This document shows positions 7,616 to 15,483 of a stretch of 64,000 nucleotides of DNA, in pieces. Location of the stretch: positions 1-64,000 of the forward strand of contig CAZVRW010000004.1 in assembly GCA_964630265.1 (NCBI GenBank), written 5' to 3'. Positions within the stretch are counted from its first letter, which is position 1. Every line of letters starts with the position of its first letter. Made by a program: the position numbers and the translations under genes. This DNA is from CAZBWP01 sp964630265 (GTDB taxonomy: Bacteria; Pseudomonadota; Alphaproteobacteria; Rhodospirillales; Defluviicoccaceae). The notes beneath the pieces are model-generated. The model saw only the letters and a program-made list of their open reading frames with translations, searched no databases and was not told the DNA's origin.

Positions 7616-10294
7616 TCAGAGCCGCAGCGTGACCTCGATGATACTGGGATCGTCAGGGTGAGTGCGCTGTTCGAACTTGAACAGGTTGCACACCTTGAGC
7701 ATCGGCTTGTTCTCGCGCAGCACGTCGCCAAAGATTTCGCGGATGCCGCGCTTCCGCGCATAGTCGATGATCCGCTTCATCAGCATCGGACCCAGACCCT
7801 GCCCCGCCATGTCGCTGCGCAGGGAGATGGCGTATTCGGCGCGCTCGCCATCGGGGTCGGCGGCGATGCGGACGCCGCCGAAGATCTCGCTGCGGCCGGC
7901 GACGCCCGGTTCCGCCAGCATTAGCCCCATCTCGCGGTCGTAGTCGATCTGCGTCATCCGCGCCGCGACGGCGTGGGACAGCGCCGCCTTCGGTGCGAAG
8001 AACCGCATGCGGATGTCCTCGGGCGACATTTTCGTGAACATCTCCTGCACCGCCGGCTCGTCCTCCGGGCGGACCGGCCGCAGCAGCAGTTCCCGCCCAT
8101 CCGGCAACACGATCAGCTCCTCCAGCTCCTTCGGGTAGGGGCGGATGGCCAAGCGCTTGGCCGGCGGCTCATCGGTGCGGCGGACCTTGAGGCGCGCATC
8201 CAGCGCGATCACCCCGAACTCGTCGGCGAGCAGCGGGTTGATGTCCAGTTCGACAATCTCCGCCAAGTCGATGACCATCTGCGAAACCTTGATCAGGACC
8301 AGCGCGATCTCGTCGAGCGCCGCCGCCGGTCGGCCGCGAAAGCCCTCGAGCAGGTCGAAGACCCTGGTGCGCATCATCGCCTCGCGCGCCAAGTGCAGAT
8401 TGAGCGGCGGCAGGGCGAGGGCGGTGTCGCCGAGCACCTCGACGGCGGTGCCGCCGGCGCCGAACAGGATCACCGGGCCGAACTGCGCGTCCTCGATGAC
8501 GCCGACGATCAGTTCGTTGGCGTCGGGCCGCTCGATCATCGGCTGCACGGTGAAGCCGTCCACGCGCGCATCCGGCTTGAGGCGCTGTACCCGGGACAGC
8601 ATCGCCTCGGCGGCGTCGCGCACGGCGCCCGGCGAGCGCAGATCGAGGGCAACGCCGCCGACGTCCGACTTGTGGGTGATGTCCTTGGACAGGATCTTCA
8701 ACGCCACCGGTGCAGCGAGGCGCGCCGCCTGGGCCGCGGCAGCCTGGGCGTCGGCGGCGATGTGCGTCGGCACGGCGGGAATGCCGTAGGCGGCGAGCAC
8801 CCGCTTCGCCTCCGGCTCGCTCAGCCACTCCCGGTCGGCGTCCAGCGCGGCGTGGATGACCTGCCGCGCGCTCGCCGGGTCGGTCTCGAAATCGTCGGGC
8901 ACCGACGCGGGCGTCTCCATCAAGGAGTCCTGGTTGCGCCGATAGTTGACCAAGTCGACGAAGGCGCGGATCGCCCGTTCCGGCGTGTAGTAGGTGGGAA
9001 TGCGGCTTTCGGCGAACAGCGCGCGGGCCTGACGCGGCGATTGCTCGCCGAGCCAACTGGTGAGCACGCATGCCTTGCTCTTGCCGACCGTTTGCACGAC
9101 GGCGCGGGCGGCGTCGATGCCAGAGGCGACCGCCGTCGGACAGTTGAGCACCAGCACCGCGTCGGCGCCCTTGTCCCGCAGCAGGATCTCCAGCGCCTTG
9201 GCATAGCGTTCGCCGGGCGCGTCGCCGATGATGTCGACGGGATTGCCGTGTGACCAGGTCGGCGGCAGCACCTCGTTCAGGCCGGCGATGGTCTCTTCGG
9301 ACAACTCGGCGAGGCGGCCGCCGAAGTCGGCGAGGGAATCCGTGGCGATGACGCCGAGGCCGCCGCCATTGCTGAGGATCGCCAGCCGGTCGCCCTTGGG
9401 CAGGCGGCCCATGCCCAGGGTTTCCACCGAGCCGAACAGGCCGCCCAGATCGAGGACGCGGAGCATGCCGGCCCGCCGGAACGCCGCATCGTAGACGGCG
9501 TCCAGCCCGGCCAGGGCGCCGGTGTGGGACGCCGCCGCCTTGGCGCCGGCAGCGGACCGCCCGGCCTTGACGACGATCACCGGCTTGATGCGCGACGCGG
9601 CGCGTGCCGCCGACATGAACTTGCGCGCGAAGGTTACCGATTCGACATACATCAGAATGGCGCGGACATGGATATCGTACGCCAGGTAGTCGAGCATGTC
9701 GCCGAAGTCGACATCGGCCATGTCGCCCAGCGAGACGACGTGCGAGAAGCCGATGTCGCGCGACGTCGCCCAGTCCAGCACCGTGGTCATGATGGCGCCG
9801 GATTGGGCGATGAAGGCGAGATGACCGCGCGGCGGCGCGGCATGGGCGAAGCTGGCGTTGACGCCGACGTCAGGGACGATGAGGCCGAGGCAGTTGGGGC
9901 CGACGATGCGCAGCGTCGTCGGACGCGCCGCGTCCAGCATCGCTTGGCGGAGCTTGGCGCCGTCTTCGTCGCCGCCCTCGCCGAAGCCGGCGGTAATGAC
10001 GATGGCGGCCTTGGTGCCGCGGGCGCCGAGGTCGGCGATCAGTCCCGGGACCGTCGACGGCGGCGTGGCGATGACCGCAAGATCAGGCACCTCCGGCAAG
10101 GCCTCGGCACTGGGGTAGGCGAGGACGCCCTCGATCGCCCGGTGGTTCGGATTGACCGGCATCACCGGTCCGTCGAAGCCCGCGTTGAACAGGTTGTGCG
10201 CCAGTACGGCGCCAACGGAGTGCGGCGTCTTGCTGGCGCCGATCAGCGCGATCGAGCGGGGCTTGAACAGATGGTCGAGATTGCGAATGCTCAC
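7616..10294 (-). CDS. protein lysine acetyltransferase Pat: acyl-CoA synthetase-like plus GNAT
   Basis: An 892-residue protein built like PatZ/Pka/Pat. It has an N-terminal CoA-binding Rossmann domain (SIALIGAS), a succinyl-CoA-ligase-like domain (SHTGALAG), an ATP-grasp region (KILSKDITHKSDVGG, about 530-730), and a C-terminal GNAT acetyltransferase (about 740-892). Enzymes of this class acetylate a lysine of AMP-forming acetyl-CoA synthetases and switch them off. The GTG at 10294 was chosen because it opens directly into RNLDHLFKPRS; longer starts add non-homologous sequence. It is divergent from an acetyl-CoA-synthetase-like gene 86 bases away, a probable substrate. The synthetase-like part is expected to sense acetyl-CoA rather than catalyse. 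Confidence 0.9.
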   Translation of the reverse strand: MSIRNLDHLFKPRSIALIGASKTPHSVGAVLAHNLFNAGFDGPVMPVNPNHRAIEGVLAYPSAEALPEVPDLAVIATPPSTVPGLIADLGARGTKAAIVITAGFGEGGDEDGAKLRQAMLDAARPTTLRIVGPNCLGLIVPDVGVNASFAHAAPPRGHLAFIAQSGAIMTTVLDWATSRDIGFSHVVSLGDMADVDFGDMLDYLAYDIHVRAILMYVESVTFARKFMSAARAASRIKPVIVVKAGRSAAGAKAAASHTGALAGLDAVYDAAFRRAGMLRVLDLGGLFGSVETLGMGRLPKGDRLAILSNGGGLGVIATDSLADFGGRLAELSEETIAGLNEVLPPTWSHGNPVDIIGDAPGERYAKALEILLRDKGADAVLVLNCPTAVASGIDAARAVVQTVGKSKACVLTSWLGEQSPRQARALFAESRIPTYYTPERAIRAFVDLVNYRRNQDSLMETPASVPDDFETDPASARQVIHAALDADREWLSEPEAKRVLAAYGIPAVPTHIAADAQAAAAQAARLAAPVALKILSKDITHKSDVGGVALDLRSPGAVRDAAEAMLSRVQRLKPDARVDGFTVQPMIERPDANELIVGVIEDAQFGPVILFGAGGTAVEVLGDTALALPPLNLHLAREAMMRTRVFDLLEGFRGRPAAALDEIALVLIKVSQMVIDLAEIVELDINPLLADEFGVIALDARLKVRRTDEPPAKRLAIRPYPKELEELIVLPDGRELLLRPVRPEDEPAVQEMFTKMSPEDIRMRFFAPKAALSHAVAARMTQIDYDREMGLMLAEPGVAGRSEIFGGVRIAADPDGERAEYAISLRSDMAGQGLGPMLMKRIIDYARKRGIREIFGDVLRENKPMLKVCNLFKFEQRTHPDDPSIIEVTLRL

Positions 10295-10380
10295 GGCGAT
10301 CACCGTCCGCGCCAGGGGATGCGAAGGATCCGGTCGACTAGCGGTAGTCTTACCCGATGAACGGCGGCAAGGGGAGAACA

Positions 10381-12072
10381 ATGAACGCGTCGGAGACGAC
10401 GGACCCGTGGGAGCAGGCGCGCCGTGCGCTCGACGGCCTGCCCCATGGGGCGGGGCTGAACATCGCCCATGAAGCGGTCGATCGCCACGTCGCGGCCGGC
10501 GCCGGCGACCGCGCCGCGTTCCGCTTCGTCGATCGCACCGGCACGGTGCGGATCATGACCTATGGTGAGCTGGCGGAGGCCAGCAACCGCTTCGCCAACG
10601 TCCTGCAGGGTCTGGGCGTGGGCCGCGGCGACGTGGTCGCGGCCCTGCTCGGGCCGGTGCCGGAGCTTTACGTGGCGGCGCTCGGCACCTTCAAGGCGGG
10701 CGGCGTGTTCACCGCGCTGTTCTCCGCCTTTGGCCCCGAGCCGGTGCGGGTGCGCTTGGCGAAAGCCGGCGCGAGCATACTGGTGACCACGGACGCGGCG
10801 TGGCGGCAGAAGATCGCGCCGCTCCGCCAGAGCCTGCCGGACTTGGCGCATGGGATCACCGTCGACGCGGCCAATGACGACACGGCGCAGTGGTCGACCC
10901 TGCTCGCCGCGGCGCCAAAGCGGTTCACCGTTCCGCCGACCGATCCCGAGGAGCCGGCGCTGCTGCACTTCACCAGCGGCACCACCGGATCGCCGAAAGG
11001 GGCCTTGCATGTGCACGAGGCCGTCGTGGCGCACCTGGCGACGGCGCAGCGCGCCCTGGATCTGCGGCCGGGCGACCGCTACTGGTGCACCGCCGATCCC
11101 GGCTGGGTTACCGGCATCTCTTATGGGTTTATCGCGCCCTTGGTCTCCGGCGCCACCGCCATCGTCGTCGATGCGCCGTTCGAGGCCGGACTGTGGTGGT
11201 CGATCCTGTACGATCATCGAGTCGCCGTCTGGTACACGGCGCCGACGGCGATCCGCATGCTGCAGAAGACCGGCCTGACGCCGCCGGCGGCGCTGACCGC
11301 ATTGCGCCACGCCGCCAGCGTCGGCGAACCGCTGGATGCCGGCGCCGTTGGCTGGGGCCGAGAGACCGTCGGCCGGCCGATCCACGACACTTGGTGGCAG
11401 ACGGAGACCGGCGCCATCATGATCGCCAATGCACCGGAAGAGCCGCCGATCCCGGGGGCCATGGGCCGGCCGATCTCCGGCATGGAGGCCGCCGTTTGCC
11501 GGCGGCGGGAGGGCGGCGGCCTCGACCACGTCAGCGATCCGGATACCCCGGGCGAACTGGCGCTGCGCGTCGGCTGGCCGTCGATGTTCCGCGCCTACCT
11601 GGGCGACGACGCGCGCTACCGCCGCTGCTTCGCCGACGGCTACTACCTGTCGGGGGACCTGGTTCGCCGCGACGCCGACGGCGCCTTCTGGTTCGTCGGT
11701 CGCCGCGACGACGTGATCAAGACGGCCGGGCACTTGGTCGGCCCGTTCGAGGTGGAAGCGGCGCTGCTCAGCCATCCGGCGGTCGCCGAGGCGGCGGTCA
11801 TCGGCCTGCCCGATGCCCTGATCGGCGAGACGGTGACGGCATATGTCACGGCGAAGGCCGGGATCGCGGCCGATGACGCGCTCAGGCGGGCGTTGCTGGC
11901 GCACGCCCGCCGCCGTCTGGGGGCGGCGGTGGCGCCTCGCGCCATCACCTTCGCCGCCGACCTGCCGAAGACGAAGAGCGGCAAGATCCTCAGGCGATTG
12001 CTGAAATCGCGCGCCCTCGGGCTACCTGACGGCGACCTGTCGACCTTGGAGGGGGGTGACGAAGGCGATTGA
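10381..12072 (+). CDS. AMP-forming acetyl-CoA synthetase-like enzyme
   Basis: Adenylate-forming acyl-CoA synthetase of 563 residues, shorter than classical AcsA (about 650). Seen in order: the P-loop FTSGTTGSPKG, the acyl pocket region WYTAPTAIRM, WWQTETG, SGDL, and RRDDVIKTAGH. The C-terminal PKTKSGKILRR includes Lys535, the catalytic lysine that Pat enzymes acetylate. AGGGGAG precedes the ATG at 10381. Acetate or a short fatty acid is the likely substrate. The acyl carrier protein gene only about 57 bases downstream raises the possibility that the acyl group is passed to a carrier. The divergent Pat gene suggests control by acetylation of Lys535. Confidence 0.9.
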   Translation: MNASETTDPWEQARRALDGLPHGAGLNIAHEAVDRHVAAGAGDRAAFRFVDRTGTVRIMTYGELAEASNRFANVLQGLGVGRGDVVAALLGPVPELYVAALGTFKAGGVFTALFSAFGPEPVRVRLAKAGASILVTTDAAWRQKIAPLRQSLPDLAHGITVDAANDDTAQWSTLLAAAPKRFTVPPTDPEEPALLHFTSGTTGSPKGALHVHEAVVAHLATAQRALDLRPGDRYWCTADPGWVTGISYGFIAPLVSGATAIVVDAPFEAGLWWSILYDHRVAVWYTAPTAIRMLQKTGLTPPAALTALRHAASVGEPLDAGAVGWGRETVGRPIHDTWWQTETGAIMIANAPEEPPIPGAMGRPISGMEAAVCRRREGGGLDHVSDPDTPGELALRVGWPSMFRAYLGDDARYRRCFADGYYLSGDLVRRDADGAFWFVGRRDDVIKTAGHLVGPFEVEAALLSHPAVAEAAVIGLPDALIGETVTAYVTAKAGIAADDALRRALLAHARRRLGAAVAPRAITFAADLPKTKSGKILRRLLKSRALGLPDGDLSTLEGGDEGD

Positions 12073-12129
12073 AATTGTGCAGCGCACAATCCCCTTGACT
12101 CGCCGCGCCCGCGCGACACACTGGTGGCC

Positions 12130-12387
12130 ATGTCGGATCCGGATCTTCGCCAGATTGTCCTCGACGTTTTCGCAGAGGTGGCGCCCGAGGCGGACCTTGG
12201 GGCGGTCGATGAAACGCGCTCCTTTCATGACCAGTTCGATATCGATTCGGTCGATTTTTTGAATTTCGTCCTGTCGCTGGAGCAGCGACTCGGTGTCCAC
12301 ATCGCGGAACACGACTATCCGCGATTGTCGTCCCTCGCCGGGGCTGTCCGGTATCTCGACGGCCTTAAAGCTGACATTCCGCGTTGA
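12130..12387 (+). CDS. acyl carrier protein
   Basis: An 85-residue acyl carrier protein. The phosphopantetheine attachment Ser40 lies in the motif DIDSVDFLNFV, with the usual acidic residues before and after it and a conserved C-terminal helix. The ATG at 12130 is preferred; a GTG two codons upstream is also possible. It is not the fatty-acid synthase carrier, since no fab genes are nearby. It follows the acyl-CoA synthetase closely enough to share its transcript. The two may form a pair that charges the carrier with acetate or another short acid. No ketosynthase or other downstream enzyme is present to show what the acyl group is used for. Confidence 0.9.
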   Translation: MSDPDLRQIVLDVFAEVAPEADLGAVDETRSFHDQFDIDSVDFLNFVLSLEQRLGVHIAEHDYPRLSSLAGAVRYLDGLKADIPR

Positions 12388-12544
12388 GGCGCCCTCCGAC
12401 GCCGGTCCGATGCTGGCCGGCGGCGTCCCCGAAAGTGACACCGGGTGCGGCGCCAACGGTGGTGCGCTTGCCCTCACCGCAATCCTGTGTAGTGTCGCGT
12501 TGACGCTTGCCTTCGTTTCACCAGCCTGATCGGGAGGAGACGGC

Positions 12545-13066
12545 GTGACGCAAGTCAAGGTGATCGGCCTGATTCTGGCCATGCTGCCGACGGTGGCGTT
12601 GGCTCTCGAACCCGAAATGGTAACCGTCTATCACGCGAGCGGCCTGCGCGCCGATCGGCTCGTCGTCGACAAGGGCGAGCGGCGGCTGTACGTGATGCAG
12701 GACGGCTATGTCGTCCGCACCTATCCGGTGGCGCTCGGGCGCGATCCGGTGGGGCCGAAGCAGATGCAAGGGGACGGGCGGACGCCAGAGGGTGAGTACT
12801 ATATCGACTGGCGCAATCCGAACAGCCGCTTCTACCGGTCGCTGCGCATCTCCTATCCCAGCCCCGCCGATCGCCAATATGCGGCGTACCTCGGCGTCGA
12901 CCCCGGCGGAATGATCATGATTCACGGCAGCCCCAACGTGACGCGGACGGGGGACTACGGCGTTCGCGCCGATTGGACCGAGGGCTGCATCGCCGTCAGC
13001 AATGATGCCATGGACGAACTCTGGGAGGCCGTCACCGAGGGCACGCCGGTCGAAATCCGTCCGTGA
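12545..13066 (+). CDS. L,D-transpeptidase (YkuD domain), secreted
   Basis: A 173-residue periplasmic YkuD-domain protein that cross-links peptidoglycan or attaches proteins to it. A short signal peptide (about residues 1-21, ending ALA) precedes the domain. The catalytic signature is His127 in MIMIHGSP and Cys148 in WTEGCIAVSN. The GTG at 12545 follows GGGAGGAGA. The protein is just the domain, with no LysM or SPOR module. It stands 41 bases outside any clear operon; a lipoprotein gene of Lpp type follows, a plausible partner in envelope anchoring. Confidence 0.9.
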   Translation: MTQVKVIGLILAMLPTVALALEPEMVTVYHASGLRADRLVVDKGERRLYVMQDGYVVRTYPVALGRDPVGPKQMQGDGRTPEGEYYIDWRNPNSRFYRSLRISYPSPADRQYAAYLGVDPGGMIMIHGSPNVTRTGDYGVRADWTEGCIAVSNDAMDELWEAVTEGTPVEIRP

Positions 13067-13222
13067 CCGTGCACGGCGATCCTTGCGCGAACGATGGCGC
13101 CGGATTAGGCTCGCCCGCGGCGGCGAAGGGACATGTCGGGGCCTTCGGTCGCGGGCAGGATCGGGTGGGACCGCGGGTGCCGCACCACTCATAAATTCCG
13201 AATGACAAAGGAGAAGACTATC

Positions 13223-13504
13223 ATGGCTCGTCGCGTTATTGCGTCCTTGGCCGTCCTGGCGGTGCCGCTGGTGATGAGCGCCTGCGCTTCGCAGAGCGAC
13301 GTCGACCAAGTGCGGAGCGAGGTCAACGCCCTCAGGAGCGACATGGGGGCGATGCAGAACGATCTGCGCGCGACCCGCGAGGCCGCGACACGGGCGCAGC
13401 AGGCGGCAGAACGCGCGGCGCAGGCGGCGGAGCGCGCCGCTGCCGAGGCGCGGGCGGCAACCGAACGCTCGGGACGGATGTTCGACCGCTCGCTGCGTAA
13501 GTAG
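13223..13504 (+). CDS. small Lpp-like alanine-rich lipoprotein
   Basis: A 93-residue predicted lipoprotein. The signal peptide ends in the lipobox VMSA-Cys21. The mature part is a single predicted coiled coil (VDQVRSEVNALRSDM onward), then a long Ala/Glu/Arg heptad stretch (about 55-83), like alanine-zipper or Lpp/OprI proteins. AAGGAG precedes the ATG at 13223 by about ten bases. It would sit in the outer membrane facing the periplasm. The C-terminus is LRK, so a terminal lysine is available for attachment to peptidoglycan as in Lpp, and an L,D-transpeptidase gene lies just upstream. Confidence 0.8.
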   Translation: MARRVIASLAVLAVPLVMSACASQSDVDQVRSEVNALRSDMGAMQNDLRATREAATRAQQAAERAAQAAERAAAEARAATERSGRMFDRSLRK

Positions 13505-13513
13505 TCCACGTCG

Positions 13514-13551
13514 CCGACCTTGGCTCCGTCGCTTCGGGCGGAGCCGGTCGG
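13514..13551. terminator. strong hairpin between convergent genes
   Basis: CCGACC at 13514-13519 pairs with GGTCGG at 13546-13551, and GGCTCCG at 13522-13528 pairs with CGGAGCC at 13539-13545, with a ten-base loop. It separates the rightward lipoprotein gene from the leftward FliL-like gene. No T-run follows on either strand, so it may be a bidirectional transcription barrier rather than a classical intrinsic terminator. Confidence 0.6.
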
Positions 13552-13556
13552 GGCGG

Positions 13557-14168
13557 TCAGTCCACCAGCAATTCCTTGAACAGCACGGTGTGCGCCCGCG
13601 CGGGGGCCAGCACGCGGTTGATGACGACCACCGCGTCGGCGCGGAAGCGGCTGGCGCCGTGTTCGCCGGCGAGGTCGGTGCGGTCGTAGTCGCGCAGCAG
13701 CGAGCGCAAGGCATCGATGACCTTGGTCTCGCGCTCGGCCAGGATCTCGGCCGCATCCGCGTCGATTTCGACGACCATGGTCGTCGAAATGAAGTGCTGG
13801 CGCCGACCCGGACGCAAGTCCGTCAGCAGCGACGGCAACTCGTAGAGCGCGGGTTCTGCCGGCGCCGCGACGTTTATCGCGGGGCGCGCCGCCGGATCCG
13901 TCAACAGCGCCATGCCACCGATCGAGACGGCGAGCAGCGTCGTCACGCCGAGCGCCGCGAGGCCGGGACGGCGGCGGAGCAGGGCGAAGCGCTGCCGACG
14001 CGGCGGCGGCGCGTCGGCCGTAGGCGGCGGCGCCGAAGCCGTGGCGTCCGCGTCGGCGCCCGCCTCGGCTGTCGGGTCGTTTGTCGGGATGCCGGTCGGG
14101 TGACCGGTGGACTCGGTGCCTGGGCCGCCGGTCGCCACGGCGTCGCCGCCGGGTGATGCTGTGAGCAT
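13557..14168 (-). CDS. FliL-like membrane protein, orphan
   Basis: A 203-residue single-pass protein. The N-terminal 60 residues are Pro/Ala/Thr rich and disordered. A membrane helix (about 73-92) follows, then a periplasmic domain resembling FliL, the flagellar stator-associated protein: YELPSLLTDLRP, HFISTTMVVEID and the C-terminal pattern ending TVLFKELLVD. No other flagellar gene is in the window. The ATG at 14168 was chosen over a TTG 18 codons upstream. The membership is a judgement from the C-terminal pattern and topology, and the domain is divergent. Confidence 0.6.
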   Translation of the reverse strand: MLTASPGGDAVATGGPGTESTGHPTGIPTNDPTAEAGADADATASAPPPTADAPPPRRQRFALLRRRPGLAALGVTTLLAVSIGGMALLTDPAARPAINVAAPAEPALYELPSLLTDLRPGRRQHFISTTMVVEIDADAAEILAERETKVIDALRSLLRDYDRTDLAGEHGASRFRADAVVVINRVLAPARAHTVLFKELLVD

Positions 14169-14389
14169 GGACGTGGTCGCGCTCCGCTCCCGCACTGGAG
14201 GTTCACTCAGTTTCGACCGCAACCGGTTGCCAGGAGGTTAAGCCGGCGAAGGACGGCGGCGCCGTCATCAGGCGATCCGCTCCGGAATTGATCTCATCCG
14301 AACAGATGAACGCGGTTTGCCGGAAGATTTCGCTCATGCTATGGTTCGGATGTGGTCTTGCGCAGGCGGGGACGCCCGAGCGGTTCGGG

Positions 14390-14599
14390 CAACTGGCCCT
14401 TGACCCAGGTGGCGGCAAGGCATGGCGGCGAGGCATGGCGGCGANNNNNNNNNNNNNNNNNNNNNNNNNNNNNNNNNNNNNNNNNNNNNNNNNNNNNNNN
14501 NNNNNNNNNNNNNNNNNNNNNNNNNNNNNNNNNNNNNNNNNNNNCAACTGGCCCTTGACCCAGGTGGCGGCAAGGCATGGCGGCGAGGCATGGCGGCGA
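14390..14599. repeat. identical 55-bp direct repeats flanking an assembly gap
   Basis: The same 55 bases occur at 14390-14444 and 14545-14599, immediately on each side of 100 N. Each copy ends with a 13-bp subrepeat (GGCATGGCGGCGA twice). The gap therefore hides an unresolved tandem array of unknown copy number, not unrelated sequence. The right copy contains the start codon of glpR. Apart from this array I see no gene between 14169 and 14589. Confidence 0.9.
14445..14544. other. assembly gap (100 N)
   Basis: Exactly 100 ambiguous bases, the conventional placeholder for a gap of unknown size. The real length could be anything compatible with extra or partial copies of the flanking 55-bp repeat. 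Confidence 0.99.
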
Positions 14600-15429
14600 A
14601 GGATCGGGAACAGCCTTTCGAACGCGCCGACGATGAGGCGGTGCGGCGCAACGACTTCGCCCTGAACCCGCGACAGCGGCGAATTCTCGAACTGGTACCG
14701 CGACAAGGTTTCGTGTCCATCGAGGCCTTGGCCAAACATTTCGGCGTGTCGGCACAGACGATCCGGCGCGACATCAACGACCTGTGCGACCGCGCGCTGC
14801 TGCAACGGTTTCACGGCGGCGCCGGCCTGATGTCGAGCGTTGAAAACATCGCCTATGCATCGCGCCAGGTGATGAGCTTCGAGGAAAAGGCGCGGATCGC
14901 GCACCTCATCGCCGCCGACATCCCGGATAACGCCTCGGTGTTCATCGACATCGGCACCACCAGCGAGGAGGTGGCGAAGGCCCTGCGCGACCATCGCGGG
15001 CTGCGCGTCATCACCAACAACTTCAACGCGGCGGCCATCCTCAGCGGCACCCCCTCCCGCGAGGTGCTGATCACCGGCGGGCTGATCCGGCCCAGCGACT
15101 TCGGCATCGTCGGCGAGGCGGCGGAGGACTTCATCGGCCAATTCAAGGTCGATTTCGGCATCATCACCGTGTCCAGCATCGACAGGGACGGAACGCTGCT
15201 GGATTACGACTATCGCGAGGTCCGGGCGGCACAGTGCATCATCCAGAACTCGCGGCGGGTGGTGCTTGCGGTCGATCACACCAAATTCGCGCGGAGCGCC
15301 ATGGTCCGCGTCGGAGATCTGTCGTGCGTCCATGACCTCTACACCGACCGGGTGCCGCCCGAGCCGATCGTTCGCATCGTCGAGCAGCTGGGCGTGCACC
15401 TGCATATCGTCGAGGCGGACGCTGTGTAA
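14590..15429 (+). CDS. glpR: DeoR-family repressor of glycerol metabolism
   Basis: DeoR-family regulator of 279 residues, slightly longer than E. coli GlpR (252). The N-terminal winged helix (about 25-80) contains the DeoR signature region VSIEALAKHFGVSAQTIRRD. The C-terminal sugar-phosphate isomerase-like sensor domain has IDIGTTSEEVAKAL and VDHTKFARSAMV. Glycerol-3-phosphate is the expected inducer. The position before glpV, glpK, glpD and glpF supports the name. The chosen ATG lies inside the repeat bordering the gap, so the first few residues are uncertain; the folded part starts around residue 20. Confidence 0.9.
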   Translation: MAAKDREQPFERADDEAVRRNDFALNPRQRRILELVPRQGFVSIEALAKHFGVSAQTIRRDINDLCDRALLQRFHGGAGLMSSVENIAYASRQVMSFEEKARIAHLIAADIPDNASVFIDIGTTSEEVAKALRDHRGLRVITNNFNAAAILSGTPSREVLITGGLIRPSDFGIVGEAAEDFIGQFKVDFGIITVSSIDRDGTLLDYDYREVRAAQCIIQNSRRVVLAVDHTKFARSAMVRVGDLSCVHDLYTDRVPPEPIVRIVEQLGVHLHIVEADAV

Positions 15430-15481
15430 CGCGGCACGGCCGCCGGGTTGTAACGCGCCGCGGCCGCCGGGGGCCGCGGCG
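15425..15481. terminator. duplicated 24-bp unit and GC-rich hairpin at the glpR stop
   Basis: A 24-bp unit beginning TGTAACGCG occurs at 15425-15448 and again at 15449-15472 with few changes, so the glpR stop region is duplicated. The second copy forms a perfect ten-base stem, CGCCGCGGCC at 15456-15465 with GGCCGCGGCG at 15472-15481, with a six-base loop. It lies between convergent glpR and glpV and could end transcription from either side, although no T-run follows. Confidence 0.55.
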
Positions 15482-15483
15482 GG

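Noticed and set aside
13514..13551. Classical rho-independent terminator
   Set aside because: The stem is strong but lacks a T-run on either strand; kept only as a hairpin with moderate confidence.
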